Under the pieces are notes generated by a model, which saw only the letters and a program-made list of their open reading frames with translations, was not told where the DNA came from and ran no database searches. A stretch of DNA of 64,000 bases, taken from NCBI GenBank assembly GCA_964523795.1, contig CAZGAO010000012.1, positions 13,715-77,714 on the forward strand. The letters are read 5' to 3'. The position numbers and the translations under genes were made by a program. The DNA comes from SABY01 sp964523795. GTDB taxonomy: Bacteria; Bacteroidota; Bacteroidia; Bacteroidales; 4484-276. Of this stretch, positions 1 through 6,691 are shown one piece after another (position 1 is the stretch's first letter; each line of letters opens with the position of its first letter).

Positions 1-4
1 AGGT

Positions 5-598
5 ATGACTTCTGTTTATAGGCAAATTGGAATCGGATGCGAGCATTTATTCAGAGAAATTATTATCGACACTACCCATTATTCCGATAGGGATTTCGCT
101 AAGTGGAGTTATGAGGCTAAGACATCCAGTGGAAAAGTTAAAACTCTTTCGCTTGATGGTAGATTAGAACTTAATAAAATTAAAAACGTTGAACTAAAAA
201 AACGACTAAAAGAATGGATAAAAGTATATTGTAAGGATTTATCTGTGAATCAAATGCCTAAAAATGGAGTTGTATTTGAAGTTCGTCAAGGTTATAAAAG
301 TAAAGATAGTAAGCGGCAAAATGTAGACATCGACAATGCAACTGTGGCTTGGGCAAATAGTTACATTCCCATTTTTGCAATATTTTCATCTCAGATAGAT
401 TCTAACGTTGTTTTAAGGTATCGAAATAATCGATGTGGGGTAATTATTGGCTCAAGTTCCGATAATCCACAAACTTCTCTTTTTGCGTTTTCCAAAAATA
501 TTTTGGGCTATGACTTAGCGGATTTCTTTGAAAGAAATTCGATGGAATTCAAAACAGAGATAAATAATGTTCTTAAAACACTATTAAATGCAAACTGA
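5..598 (+). CDS. Probable type II restriction endonuclease partner of the following methyltransferase (5' end may lie outside the window)
   Basis: The 197-residue protein has no signal peptide or membrane segment. Residues 91-108 (FEVRQGYKSKDSKRQNVD) hold an E-x-R followed by a dense K/R/Q cluster, which resembles the active-site region of PD-(D/E)XK-like restriction enzymes; the match is by eye only. The gene overlaps the next one, a DNA methyltransferase, by 11 bp in another frame, the usual arrangement of a cognate R-M pair. The first ATG is at base 5 and no stop precedes it in the four bases available, so the protein may begin further upstream. Codon use is AT-rich compared with the neighbouring GH97 gene, which suggests transfer. 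The endonuclease role is inferred from context; it could instead be a methyltransferase-associated protein of other function. Confidence 0.55.
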   Translation: MTSVYRQIGIGCEHLFREIIIDTTHYSDRDFAKWSYEAKTSSGKVKTLSLDGRLELNKIKNVELKKRLKEWIKVYCKDLSVNQMPKNGVVFEVRQGYKSKDSKRQNVDIDNATVAWANSYIPIFAIFSSQIDSNVVLRYRNNRCGVIIGSSSDNPQTSLFAFSKNILGYDLADFFERNSMEFKTEINNVLKTLLNAN

Positions 599-1814
599 AC
601 TACCTTTTGAAATAGAGCGTAGAACCGATTATACTTTTAAATATAATTCTCAATTTGGAAGGCATGGATGGCTGCGTTTGACACCAGCCTATTCTGTAAA
701 ATTAGTCAAAGAAATAATTAAAAATAATTGCAAAGAAGGCGCTAATATTCTAGACCCATTTTCTGGTACAGCTACGACTGGATTAGTCGCTGCTGAAATG
801 GGTTTTTCGGCAACGCTTTTCGATATAAACCCATTTCTGATATGGCTGGGAAATACCAAATGCCAGCATTTTTCCATCCAAAAACTTTCAGACTTGCAAA
901 AAGAGTTTAATGAGAGTATCGTCCATGTTGACATATCCGAAGGCCATTGGATACCACCGATTCACAATATAAAAAGATGGTGGCATCCGGTTACCCTGGA
1001 AATTCTTGCAAGCATAAGAAATAAACTTACTAAAATATTTGGAGAACCAAATGGGAATCACTACCATAATCTTGTATGGATTGCATTTTCAAGGTTAATA
1101 ATTGAAACATCTTCAGCAGATTTTAACCATGTTTCAATGTCATTTAAGAAAGGCTCTATTCATTATGGTTTTTCGCAAATTATAATTTTGTTTAAAGCAA
1201 TCTTTTCTCACATATTGGCATCAGCAAAAACTGAGTTAACGGGAGAAGTGAAAATCCTGAAAGGCGATTCAAGGGATTTAACTTTTAGTAAAGATATATT
1301 TGACAACGTTATTACTTCACCTCCTTACCCAAATAGAATAAGCTACATACGCGAATTAAGACCTTATATGTATTGGGTTAAGTTTTTGCACAATGGCAGT
1401 GATGCTGGAGCTTTAGATTGGGAGGCCATTGGAGGAACATGGGGAATAGCTACAAGTAAATTGAAGGGATGGAAACCAATAAGTAAAAATCTTCCTCCTG
1501 AACTTTATTCAGTTTGTGATAAAATACAATCGAGTGGAGATAAAAACTCAGAATTGATGAGCAATTATGTTCACAAATATTTTGATGACATGTATTCACA
1601 TTTAGAAAAGTTGACAGTGTTATTAAAGCCAAAAGCAAAACTCAATTATATTGTCGGTAATTCATCATTTTATGGTCATTTTGTAAACACCGAAGCAATT
1701 CTATCTGAAAGTATGCTCCAAATTGGATATGAAAATATTGGTATTAAAGTAATCCGAAAACGAAACACGAAAAAAGGACTATTTGAATTTAACGTGTATT
1801 CAACATGGAAATAA
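588..1814 (+). CDS. DNA methyltransferase of the N4-cytosine/N6-adenine (amino-MTase) type
   Basis: The 408-residue protein carries the S-adenosylmethionine-binding motif DPFSGTATT at residues 56-64, an acidic motif (FDINP) around residue 79, and the catalytic motif TSPPY near residue 243. The S/TPPY form is typical of N4-cytosine enzymes but also occurs in N6-adenine enzymes. The AdoMet motif precedes the catalytic motif with about 180 residues between, so the presumed target-recognition segment lies between them. The start codon overlaps the end of the upstream probable endonuclease gene, so the two are likely cotranslated. It would protect host DNA from that enzyme. The recognition sequence cannot be read from the sequence. 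Confidence 0.88.
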   Translation: MQTELPFEIERRTDYTFKYNSQFGRHGWLRLTPAYSVKLVKEIIKNNCKEGANILDPFSGTATTGLVAAEMGFSATLFDINPFLIWLGNTKCQHFSIQKLSDLQKEFNESIVHVDISEGHWIPPIHNIKRWWHPVTLEILASIRNKLTKIFGEPNGNHYHNLVWIAFSRLIIETSSADFNHVSMSFKKGSIHYGFSQIIILFKAIFSHILASAKTELTGEVKILKGDSRDLTFSKDIFDNVITSPPYPNRISYIRELRPYMYWVKFLHNGSDAGALDWEAIGGTWGIATSKLKGWKPISKNLPPELYSVCDKIQSSGDKNSELMSNYVHKYFDDMYSHLEKLTVLLKPKAKLNYIVGNSSFYGHFVNTEAILSESMLQIGYENIGIKVIRKRNTKKGLFEFNVYSTWK

Positions 1815-1860
1815 ATGCACGTGCTCGCAACAAATAAAATAACATAAGAGCAAAAAAAAG

Positions 1861-3819
1861 ATGAAAAAGTTATTCCTATTGCCGGGCTTTTTATGCCTGT
1901 TAAGTTTTGTGGCTTTCGCCGATAAGCCCGACACTCTCACAGTCCAATCGCCCGATGGCCGTATCGAGGCTAAAATCGCCCTTAGCGAAAGCATCAGCTA
2001 TTCGGTATTTTTTAACCAAACAACCATTATTCATCCTTCGCCAATAGCCATGTATTTTGTGGATGGTGAGGATTTGGGTATTAATCCAAAATTAAAAAAG
2101 ACAAAGGAAATTGAAGTCCTGGATACGATCTTCCCGGTGGTGGCCGAAAAGCGGGCTGTGATCGTGGATCATTACCAAGAGCTTACCCTGGATTTTGCCG
2201 GTAAATACAAACTGGTGTTCAGAGCTTACAACGATGGTTTGGCTTATCGCTGGGAGCTTAATCGCAAGGGCGAAATAATTGTTAAAGATGAGCTGGCCAC
2301 CTTTGCGCTTTCACCAGGCGATTCGGTTTATTTTCCTGAGGAAGAAAGTTTCCTCACCCACTCCGAGCGGCAATATCCCCTGCTGGCGGCTATCGCCATT
2401 ACGGACACACAAATGAGCTGCCTGCCTGTGCTTGTCAAACGCAAGGATGCCATCCGTGTCGCCATCACCGAGGCCAACCTGCTCGATTATCCGGGCATGT
2501 ACCTCAGGGGTCAGGCCAATTCGAAAGCAAAATTGCAAAGTCTTTTCCCGCCCTACCCCCTCCAAGAAAAGAAAGTAAGAGACCGAACTGTGGTAGTAGA
2601 AAAAGCAGCAAAATACATTACCAAAACTTCGGCCAGGCGCAGCTTCCCCTGGCGAGTGATGATGATAAGCGATAACGATGGCGGCTTGATAGAAAACGAC
2701 CTGGTGTATCGCCTGGCCAGCCCCTGTCGCCTGGAAGATACCCAATGGATAAAACCGGGAAAAGTTGCCTGGGACTGGTGGAACGCGCTGAATATTTACG
2801 GCGTGGACTTCGAATCGGGACTTAACACCGAAACTTACAAATACTACATCGACTTTGCCACCAAATACGAAATTCCTTATATCATCCTGGATGAGGGATG
2901 GAGCGACACCGAAGATTTGATGGCCATTCACCCCGACATCGATTTGCCCGAACTATTTAGCTATGCCAAAAGTCAGAATGTTGGAATAATCTTGTGGGTG
3001 GTATGGTCAACGCTTGAAGAACAATTGGACAGCACACTTGCTGCTTTCCAAGACTGGGGCGCACGCGGCATAAAGGTAGATTTTATGCAACGCGACGACC
3101 AGAAAATGGTGAATTACTACGAAACCATTGCGCGTGAAGCAGCGGCTCACCATTTGCTCGTTGACTTTCACGGCTCATACAAACCCACCGGCCTGCGCCG
3201 CGCCTATCCCAACGTGCTAACGCGCGAGGGTGTGCATGGTTTGGAAAATCAGAAATGGGCCAACACGGTTACGCCCGAGCACAATCTTACGCTGCCCTTT
3301 ACCCGTATGCTGGCCGGCCCCATGGATTACACGCCCGGAGCGATGATTAACAGCACCGCCCGCCAGTTTATGCCCGTGTGGGATCGCCCCATGAGTCAGG
3401 GTACGCGCTGCCACCAGCTGGCCATGTACGTGGTGTATGAAAGCCCGCTACAAATGCTTGCCGATACTCCATCGAACTACTATCGCGAGCCGGAAACGAT
3501 GGAGTTTCTGCAGCAAGTGCCGGTTACCTGGGATGAGACCAAAGTACTGGATGCCCGCATTAGCGATTATATCGTGATTGCCCGGAAAAAGGGTGGGCAA
3601 TGGTATTTGGGCGCAATGACTGACTGGACACCGCGCAGCTTTACTATCGATCTTTCCTTTTTGGATACAGGCACCAAACAAATTCATATCTGGCAGGATG
3701 GCGTTAATGCTAACAAGCAGCCCCAGGATATGAAAGTAAAAACCATGACGGTTAGCAGAAACGAAAAACTAAGCATCGACCTGGCACCGGGCGGTGGCTG
3801 GGTGGCCATTATTGAATGA
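1861..3819 (+). CDS. GH97 family alpha-glycosidase (SusB-like), secreted
   Basis: The 652-residue protein starts with a Sec signal peptide (residues 1-20, ending VAFA) and has the GH97 architecture: an N-terminal beta-sandwich (about 25-290), a central (beta/alpha)8 barrel starting near GKVAWDWWN, and a C-terminal beta domain. The barrel contains IKVDFMQRDDQ with Asp407, the position used as nucleophile by the retaining branch of GH97 (alpha-galactosidase-like), and REG with Glu456. I therefore favour the retaining subgroup over inverting SusB-type alpha-glucosidases, but this is inference. It probably acts in the periplasm on oligosaccharides. It stands alone here, with no SusCD pair nearby, and its end overlaps the convergent NlpC/P60 gene by 11 bp. 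Confidence 0.88.
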   Translation: MKKLFLLPGFLCLLSFVAFADKPDTLTVQSPDGRIEAKIALSESISYSVFFNQTTIIHPSPIAMYFVDGEDLGINPKLKKTKEIEVLDTIFPVVAEKRAVIVDHYQELTLDFAGKYKLVFRAYNDGLAYRWELNRKGEIIVKDELATFALSPGDSVYFPEEESFLTHSERQYPLLAAIAITDTQMSCLPVLVKRKDAIRVAITEANLLDYPGMYLRGQANSKAKLQSLFPPYPLQEKKVRDRTVVVEKAAKYITKTSARRSFPWRVMMISDNDGGLIENDLVYRLASPCRLEDTQWIKPGKVAWDWWNALNIYGVDFESGLNTETYKYYIDFATKYEIPYIILDEGWSDTEDLMAIHPDIDLPELFSYAKSQNVGIILWVVWSTLEEQLDSTLAAFQDWGARGIKVDFMQRDDQKMVNYYETIAREAAAHHLLVDFHGSYKPTGLRRAYPNVLTREGVHGLENQKWANTVTPEHNLTLPFTRMLAGPMDYTPGAMINSTARQFMPVWDRPMSQGTRCHQLAMYVVYESPLQMLADTPSNYYREPETMEFLQQVPVTWDETKVLDARISDYIVIARKKGGQWYLGAMTDWTPRSFTIDLSFLDTGTKQIHIWQDGVNANKQPQDMKVKTMTVSRNEKLSIDLAPGGGWVAIIE

Positions 3820-4591
3820 TGCGTTTGAGCAAACGCAGCTTGTGCGTGTATTTTTTAAGTTCCCGGTTATAAATTCCATGGTGGTCGATAGTATCGATGC
3901 GCACGTGCCCGGAGGCATGAATAATCTTTGAATCTTCGAGGATAATCCCAACATGAACGATGGCTCCCTCCTCGTTGTCAAAAAAGGCCAGGTCGCCGGG
4001 AAGGGTTTCGGCGAGCAGATTTAAGGTAAGTCCCTGGCGCGATTGAAAGGCTGCATCGCGGTGCAGCGCAATGCCATTCATCTTGAAAACATTTTGCACC
4101 AGGCCTGAGCAATCGATGCCGGTCAGCGTGCGTCCTCCCCACAAATAGGGTGCATTAACAAACTGCTGCGCAGCTTTGGCTATGGAAGCACCAGAAGCCT
4201 TTGGCGAAACCTGTTCGATAGCATCAGCATAAGTCCAGTTAAACTGCCCCAAACTGAAAGCTCCGCCGGTAAAACCGCGCAACGAACTGCCCGGCATAAG
4301 CAGTGTGCGGCTGCCATCCGCAGTATTGAGCCAGCTTGTGGTTTTTACGGGAAATTGGTCGGGAAGCGTTTGCAGCAAATCATACTGCTCCGGAGAAATT
4401 TCCAGGAATTGTTTTTCATCCATAAAACCCTCATAATGATCCAGGCTGCCCCGAATTATTTTCCAGTTTTTATAGGCATCCACCACCATGTAAGTTTCGC
4501 CAAACAAGAGTTGATTCACCATTTCGCTCCGGTCGAAGGCCTCAGCCCGGACAGGAACGCAGCTTAGATGACAATATCCGTATTCGCTCAT
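3809..4591 (-). CDS. NlpC/P60 (peptidase family C40) cell-wall endopeptidase with SH3-like N-terminal region
   Basis: The 260-residue protein ends in an NlpC/P60 domain with Cys161 in GIDCSGLV, His213 in IVHVGII and His225 in IIHASGH, the full catalytic triad. Such enzymes cleave gamma-D-glutamyl-diaminopimelate bonds in peptidoglycan stem peptides. Residues 1-125 match the bacterial SH3-like pair found in Bacteroidetes members such as YkfC-like enzymes. No signal peptide is visible, so it may be cytoplasmic and act in recycling of muropeptides. The 3' end overlaps the convergent GH97 gene. A weak promoter-like element, TAATATTG (minus strand, 4612-4619), precedes the start. Confidence 0.88.
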   Translation of the reverse strand: MSEYGYCHLSCVPVRAEAFDRSEMVNQLLFGETYMVVDAYKNWKIIRGSLDHYEGFMDEKQFLEISPEQYDLLQTLPDQFPVKTTSWLNTADGSRTLLMPGSSLRGFTGGAFSLGQFNWTYADAIEQVSPKASGASIAKAAQQFVNAPYLWGGRTLTGIDCSGLVQNVFKMNGIALHRDAAFQSRQGLTLNLLAETLPGDLAFFDNEEGAIVHVGIILEDSKIIHASGHVRIDTIDHHGIYNRELKKYTHKLRLLKRIIQ

Positions 4592-4901
4592 TGCTTAATA
4601 TTAATTTTTGGCAATATTAACAAATATGTATCAATTAGTTTATGAGCCTTAGCTGCCTGAAGCAAATCTCTTTGGTTTTAAACAGTTTCAGTTCCCGCCT
4701 ATGGCCTGAATTTTCCAAACAAGTTTTTGTCCAATCCCGAAAAGCCATACCAAGATTTCGGGATTGATTTCATAATCCGACAAGCTCACTATGAAGTTTT
4801 TAGCGTATTATTGCATCAAACCTACAATGCATGAGCAAAAATAGGGTAGATTGACAAAGGAAGAGTTTGATAACTTGAAATCGAAGAAATTAAAAAGAAA
4901 C
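4592..4901. other. 310-bp intergenic stretch without a gene; contains an inverted repeat
   Basis: No supportable gene. An inverted repeat AATCCCGAAA / TTTCGGGATT lies at 4733-4742 and 4756-4765 with a 13-nt loop. The same CCCGAA/TTCGGG word pair recurs at 15640-15830, so it is part of a dispersed short repeat rather than a convincing terminator (no T run follows). The last third holds one copy of a 56-bp direct repeat (separate entry). Confidence 0.6.
4826..4881 (+). repeat. 56-bp direct repeat, copy 1, with ORF6N-like coding remnant
   Basis: Nearly identical (one mismatch seen) to 5812-5867. From the TTG at 4851 it reads LTKEEFDNLK, a phrase found in ORF6N-domain proteins, then diverges. 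The two copies bracket a broken toxin-antitoxin pair and an RHS fragment. Confidence 0.8.
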
Positions 4902-5214
4902 TTAATCAAGCCTCAATTCCCATTTACCAGGGTTTTCATAAGTGCAAAATACGGCTTTGACGCTAACTGTTTTTTGAGAGGGTAAGACCCGGTAATGGAT
5001 AATATAAGGAAATAACTTGAGGCGTAGGCAATGAATATTATCATATTGGATTGCAAATGAGTGATAATACTCTTTAAGTAATTCAAAGTGTTCATCAATG
5101 ACATTGTAAAAACGTTCACCTAAACCTGCTTTTTTACTATCATATATAATCGATGGCTTTCTGGATATCGTCAAGAGCTTCAGGTTCGATGTCGAGATAA
5201 AATAGTTCAGGCAT
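4902..5214 (-). pseudogene. RelE/ParE-family toxin disrupted by a frameshift
   Basis: The minus-strand frame starts at an ATG at 5214 (MPELFYLDIEPEALDDIQKA) and overlaps the antitoxin stop by 8 bp, as expected for a TA operon. It stops after about 24 codons at a TGA within a TA-rich run at 5141-5150. The rest of a ParE-like toxin (DSKKAGLGERFYNVIDEHF ... NPGKWELRL) continues in the next frame to 4902. Removing one base from the TATATAT run restores a continuous reading ...AIDYYDSKKAGLG. The toxin is thus probably inactive, unless the extra base is an assembly error or the run is slippery. ParE/RelE toxins act as gyrase poisons or mRNA interferases; which applies here is unknown. Confidence 0.75.
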
Positions 5215-5425
5215 TTGTAAAACTTAATTGCTGTTTAGCCTTGTCCCAGTCCAATAACCTTGATGGATCTTCATTACTGGCTTCCATCCGCTGTCTTACA
5301 ATATTTTTATGTTTTTCAGAGATATTCAAATCAACTTCCTCCACCCTGAGGTATTCAAAACTTTTGAGAAGCTCCATGAAAAAAGGATATTTGTTTTCCG
5401 GAATATGTATTGTTACCTGCTTCAT
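5207..5425 (-). CDS. Antitoxin of the broken ParE/RelE-type pair
   Basis: A 72-residue protein starting MKQVTIHIPENKYPFFMELL. I chose the ATG at 5425 rather than the longer frame to 5476, because the same MxxxxIxIPxNKYxFFMEL opening occurs in the second antitoxin at 28233-28442 and because a perfect promoter element lies at 5443-5450. It should bind and neutralise the downstream toxin, which is frameshifted here. Its C-terminal half is charged (EASNEDPSRLLDWDKAKQQL), the usual toxin-binding part. Antitoxins of this type often repress their own operon; no clear operator was seen. Confidence 0.78.
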   Translation of the reverse strand: MKQVTIHIPENKYPFFMELLKSFEYLRVEEVDLNISEKHKNIVRQRMEASNEDPSRLLDWDKAKQQLSFTNA

Positions 5426-5442
5426 AATAAACAATTTTGATA

Positions 5443-5450
5443 CAAAAATA
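5443..5450 (-). promoter_or_regulatory. Bacteroidetes -7 promoter element (TATTTTTG)
   Basis: Perfect TAnnTTTG on the minus strand, 17 bp upstream of the antitoxin ATG at 5425. It gives a transcript with a very short leader. Confidence 0.6.
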
Positions 5451-5451
5451 C

Positions 5452-5820
5452 ATGAATAAAATGGGATACACAACACATGCCTACAATTACATTGGCAGCT
5501 TTGTTTACAAAGATGGCCTCTTGCGAGCCATCCTCACCGTCGAAGGCCGCGTGGTAGTGGATGGCAGCAGCTACGAGTACCAGTACTTTTTGAAAGATCA
5601 CTTGGGGAATACACGGGTAACTTTTAACGAAAGCGGAACTGTTATCCAGGTCGGAGCGAAGCGGAGATCCCGCAAGCGAAACGAAGTGGAGCAATGCGGG
5701 AAAGATTCGTATTATCCCTTTGGCATGTTGGAGCGCAGCGGAAATCCCGCAACTGCAGGAGCCGGGCTAAGCCATTGCTCTGGCGAGGATTTACCTAATA
5801 AATATCTCTATAATGCATGA
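5452..5820 (+). pseudogene. RHS repeat-associated core domain fragment with inserted REP-like sequence
   Basis: The frame reads AYNYIGSFVYKDG, then YFLKDHLGNTRVTF, then DSYYPFGML and SGEDLPNKYLYN, the consecutive landmarks of the RHS/YD-repeat core. It lacks the long N-terminal repeat array and ends at NKYLYNA-stop where intact proteins continue with GKELQ. Two in-frame insertions interrupt the conserved core: near 5653 and near 5729, each starting GGAGCG(A/C)AGCGGA and running to ATCCCGC. RHS proteins are polymorphic toxin or surface carriers; this remnant cannot encode one. It abuts the second copy of the 56-bp direct repeat. Confidence 0.75.
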
Positions 5821-5867
5821 GCAAAAATAGGGTAGATTGACGAAGGAAGAGTTTGATAACTTGAAAT
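5812..5867 (+). repeat. 56-bp direct repeat, copy 2
   Basis: Second copy of 4826-4881. It overlaps the end of the RHS fragment and the start of the better preserved ORF6N remnant. Confidence 0.8.
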
Positions 5868-6010
5868 TCCAAATTGGAATATCAAGTTGGGGTGGAACCA
5901 GATATTTTCTCTTTGCCTTTACTAAAGCTGCAAAACGCGCTCTCGGATTTTTATCATTGGCACGCTTCACGAAATATGCAACGCTATCGGACAATCCGGA
6001 TACAGATTAA
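5837..6010 (+). pseudogene. ORF6N-domain protein remnant
   Basis: From the TTG at 5837 to the TAA at 6010 the frame reads LTKEEFDNLKFQIGISSWGG then TRYFLFAFT, which matches the middle of ORF6N-domain proteins (phage-related, KilA-N associated family). An upstream in-frame TAG at 5828 and loss of the following conserved part show it is a fragment. The sequence after AFT (KAAKRALGFLSLARF) does not look like the family. Confidence 0.6.
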
Positions 6011-6046
6011 ACTCCCAAAATGCCAATAAGCAATTACATTATCACT

Positions 6047-6102
6047 ACTTGTAACTTGTAACTTGTAACTTGCAACTTGCAACTTGTAACTCTTAACTCT
6101 TA
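6047..6102 (+). repeat. 7-bp tandem repeat (ACTTGTA)n, eight units
   Basis: Eight contiguous heptamers: ACTTGTA x3, ACTTGCA x2, ACTTGTA, ACTCTTA x2. It ends 18 bp before the promoter element of the next toxin-antitoxin operon. Other 7-bp arrays of different sequence occur at 59608-59649 and 60402-60450. Confidence 0.9.
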
Positions 6103-6120
6103 TCACAAAAAGAAAAACAT

Positions 6121-6128
6121 TAATTTTG
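6121..6128 (+). promoter_or_regulatory. -7 promoter element (TAATTTTG) immediately before an antitoxin start
   Basis: Perfect TAnnTTTG, ending only 4 bp before the ATG at 6133. With the usual distance to the transcription start, the mRNA would begin at or next to the start codon. Confidence 0.6.
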
Positions 6129-6132
6129 CAGG

Positions 6133-6357
6133 ATGACAAATATCCTGAATGATGTATTAAGGCTCAGCGTTTCGGAACGCATTATAATGGTTGAAGCAAT
6201 ATGGGACAGCATTGCAAAAAACGATGAGCATTTAGAACTATCAGTGGAAACCAGGCAAATGCTGGATGAACGGCTGGAGAACCATCAAAAATACCCACAC
6301 GAAGGTTCCGATTGGAACGAGGTTAAAGCCAGGATAAAACACAAATCCGATGCATAA
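6133..6357 (+). CDS. Addiction module antitoxin (TIGR02574 / PF09720 type)
   Basis: A 74-residue protein with the family signature LRLSVSERIIMVEAIWDSI at residues 8-26 and a C-terminal tail with WNEVKARI. This small family is nearly always followed by a RelE/ParE toxin, and the next gene overlaps it by 8 bp. It should bind the toxin and keep it inactive. A perfect promoter element lies directly in front, so expression is probably from a leaderless or near-leaderless mRNA. Confidence 0.88.
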   Translation: MTNILNDVLRLSVSERIIMVEAIWDSIAKNDEHLELSVETRQMLDERLENHQKYPHEGSDWNEVKARIKHKSDA

Positions 6358-6643
6358 GATAGTTATTAAACCCGTTGCCGGGTTGGATGCTGCTGATGCT
6401 TTTGATTGGTACAACGATAAACGAGAAGGCTTAGGAGATGACTTTCTGCTGGCATTAGATGCGGCCATTAATACAATTCAAAGGAATCCATATCATTTCC
6501 AGATAGTTTATAAAAATGTAAGAAGAGCTTTAACCGCGCGCTTTCCCTATGGAATATTTTTTATCATGGAAGATTCCATTGTTTATGTTTTGGCCATCCA
6601 GCATACGAGCAGAAGTCCAAAAATTTGGGAGTATCGTCATTAA
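6350..6643 (+). CDS. ParE/RelE-family toxin
   Basis: A 97-residue protein: VIKPVAGLDAADAFDWYNDK at the start, then REGLGDDFLLALDAAINTIQ, ARFPYGIFFIMEDSIVYVLA, and a C-terminal HTSRSPKIW. This is the standard ParE/RelE layout, including the Arg-Phe-Pro-Tyr beta-strand phrase. It overlaps its antitoxin by 8 bp. Target (gyrase or ribosome-bound mRNA) cannot be decided from sequence. The frame is intact, unlike the related toxin at 4902-5214. Confidence 0.88.
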   Translation: MHKIVIKPVAGLDAADAFDWYNDKREGLGDDFLLALDAAINTIQRNPYHFQIVYKNVRRALTARFPYGIFFIMEDSIVYVLAIQHTSRSPKIWEYRH

Positions 6644-6667
6644 ATTTTAAAACATTGAAAATATTCA

Positions 6668-6675
6668 TACTTTCG
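6668..6675 (+). promoter_or_regulatory. -7 promoter element (TACTTTCG) of the 7TM-HD gene
   Basis: One mismatch from TAnnTTTG. It lies 16 bp before the ATG at 6692. The same TACTTTCGCC variant appears on the minus strand at 20061-20068. Confidence 0.5.
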
Positions 6676-6691
6676 CCATAAATTGTATTTG

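Noticed and set aside
2311..2931. 206-residue minus-strand frame inside the GH97 gene
   Set aside because: It is the antisense shadow of a clear GH97 coding sequence, without recognisable domains.
4733..4765. Terminator for the gene at 3809-4591 or the toxin remnant
   Set aside because: The CCCGAAA/TTTCGGG hairpin lies upstream of the minus-strand peptidase start, not after it; it does lie downstream of the toxin, but no T run follows; the same words recur as a dispersed repeat.
6047..6102. CRISPR-like array
   Set aside because: The units are 7 bp and directly adjacent with no spacers; no cas genes are present.
6683..6691. TTG at 6683 as start of the 7TM-HD gene
   Set aside because: The ATG three codons later fits the promoter distance and the usual N-terminus better.
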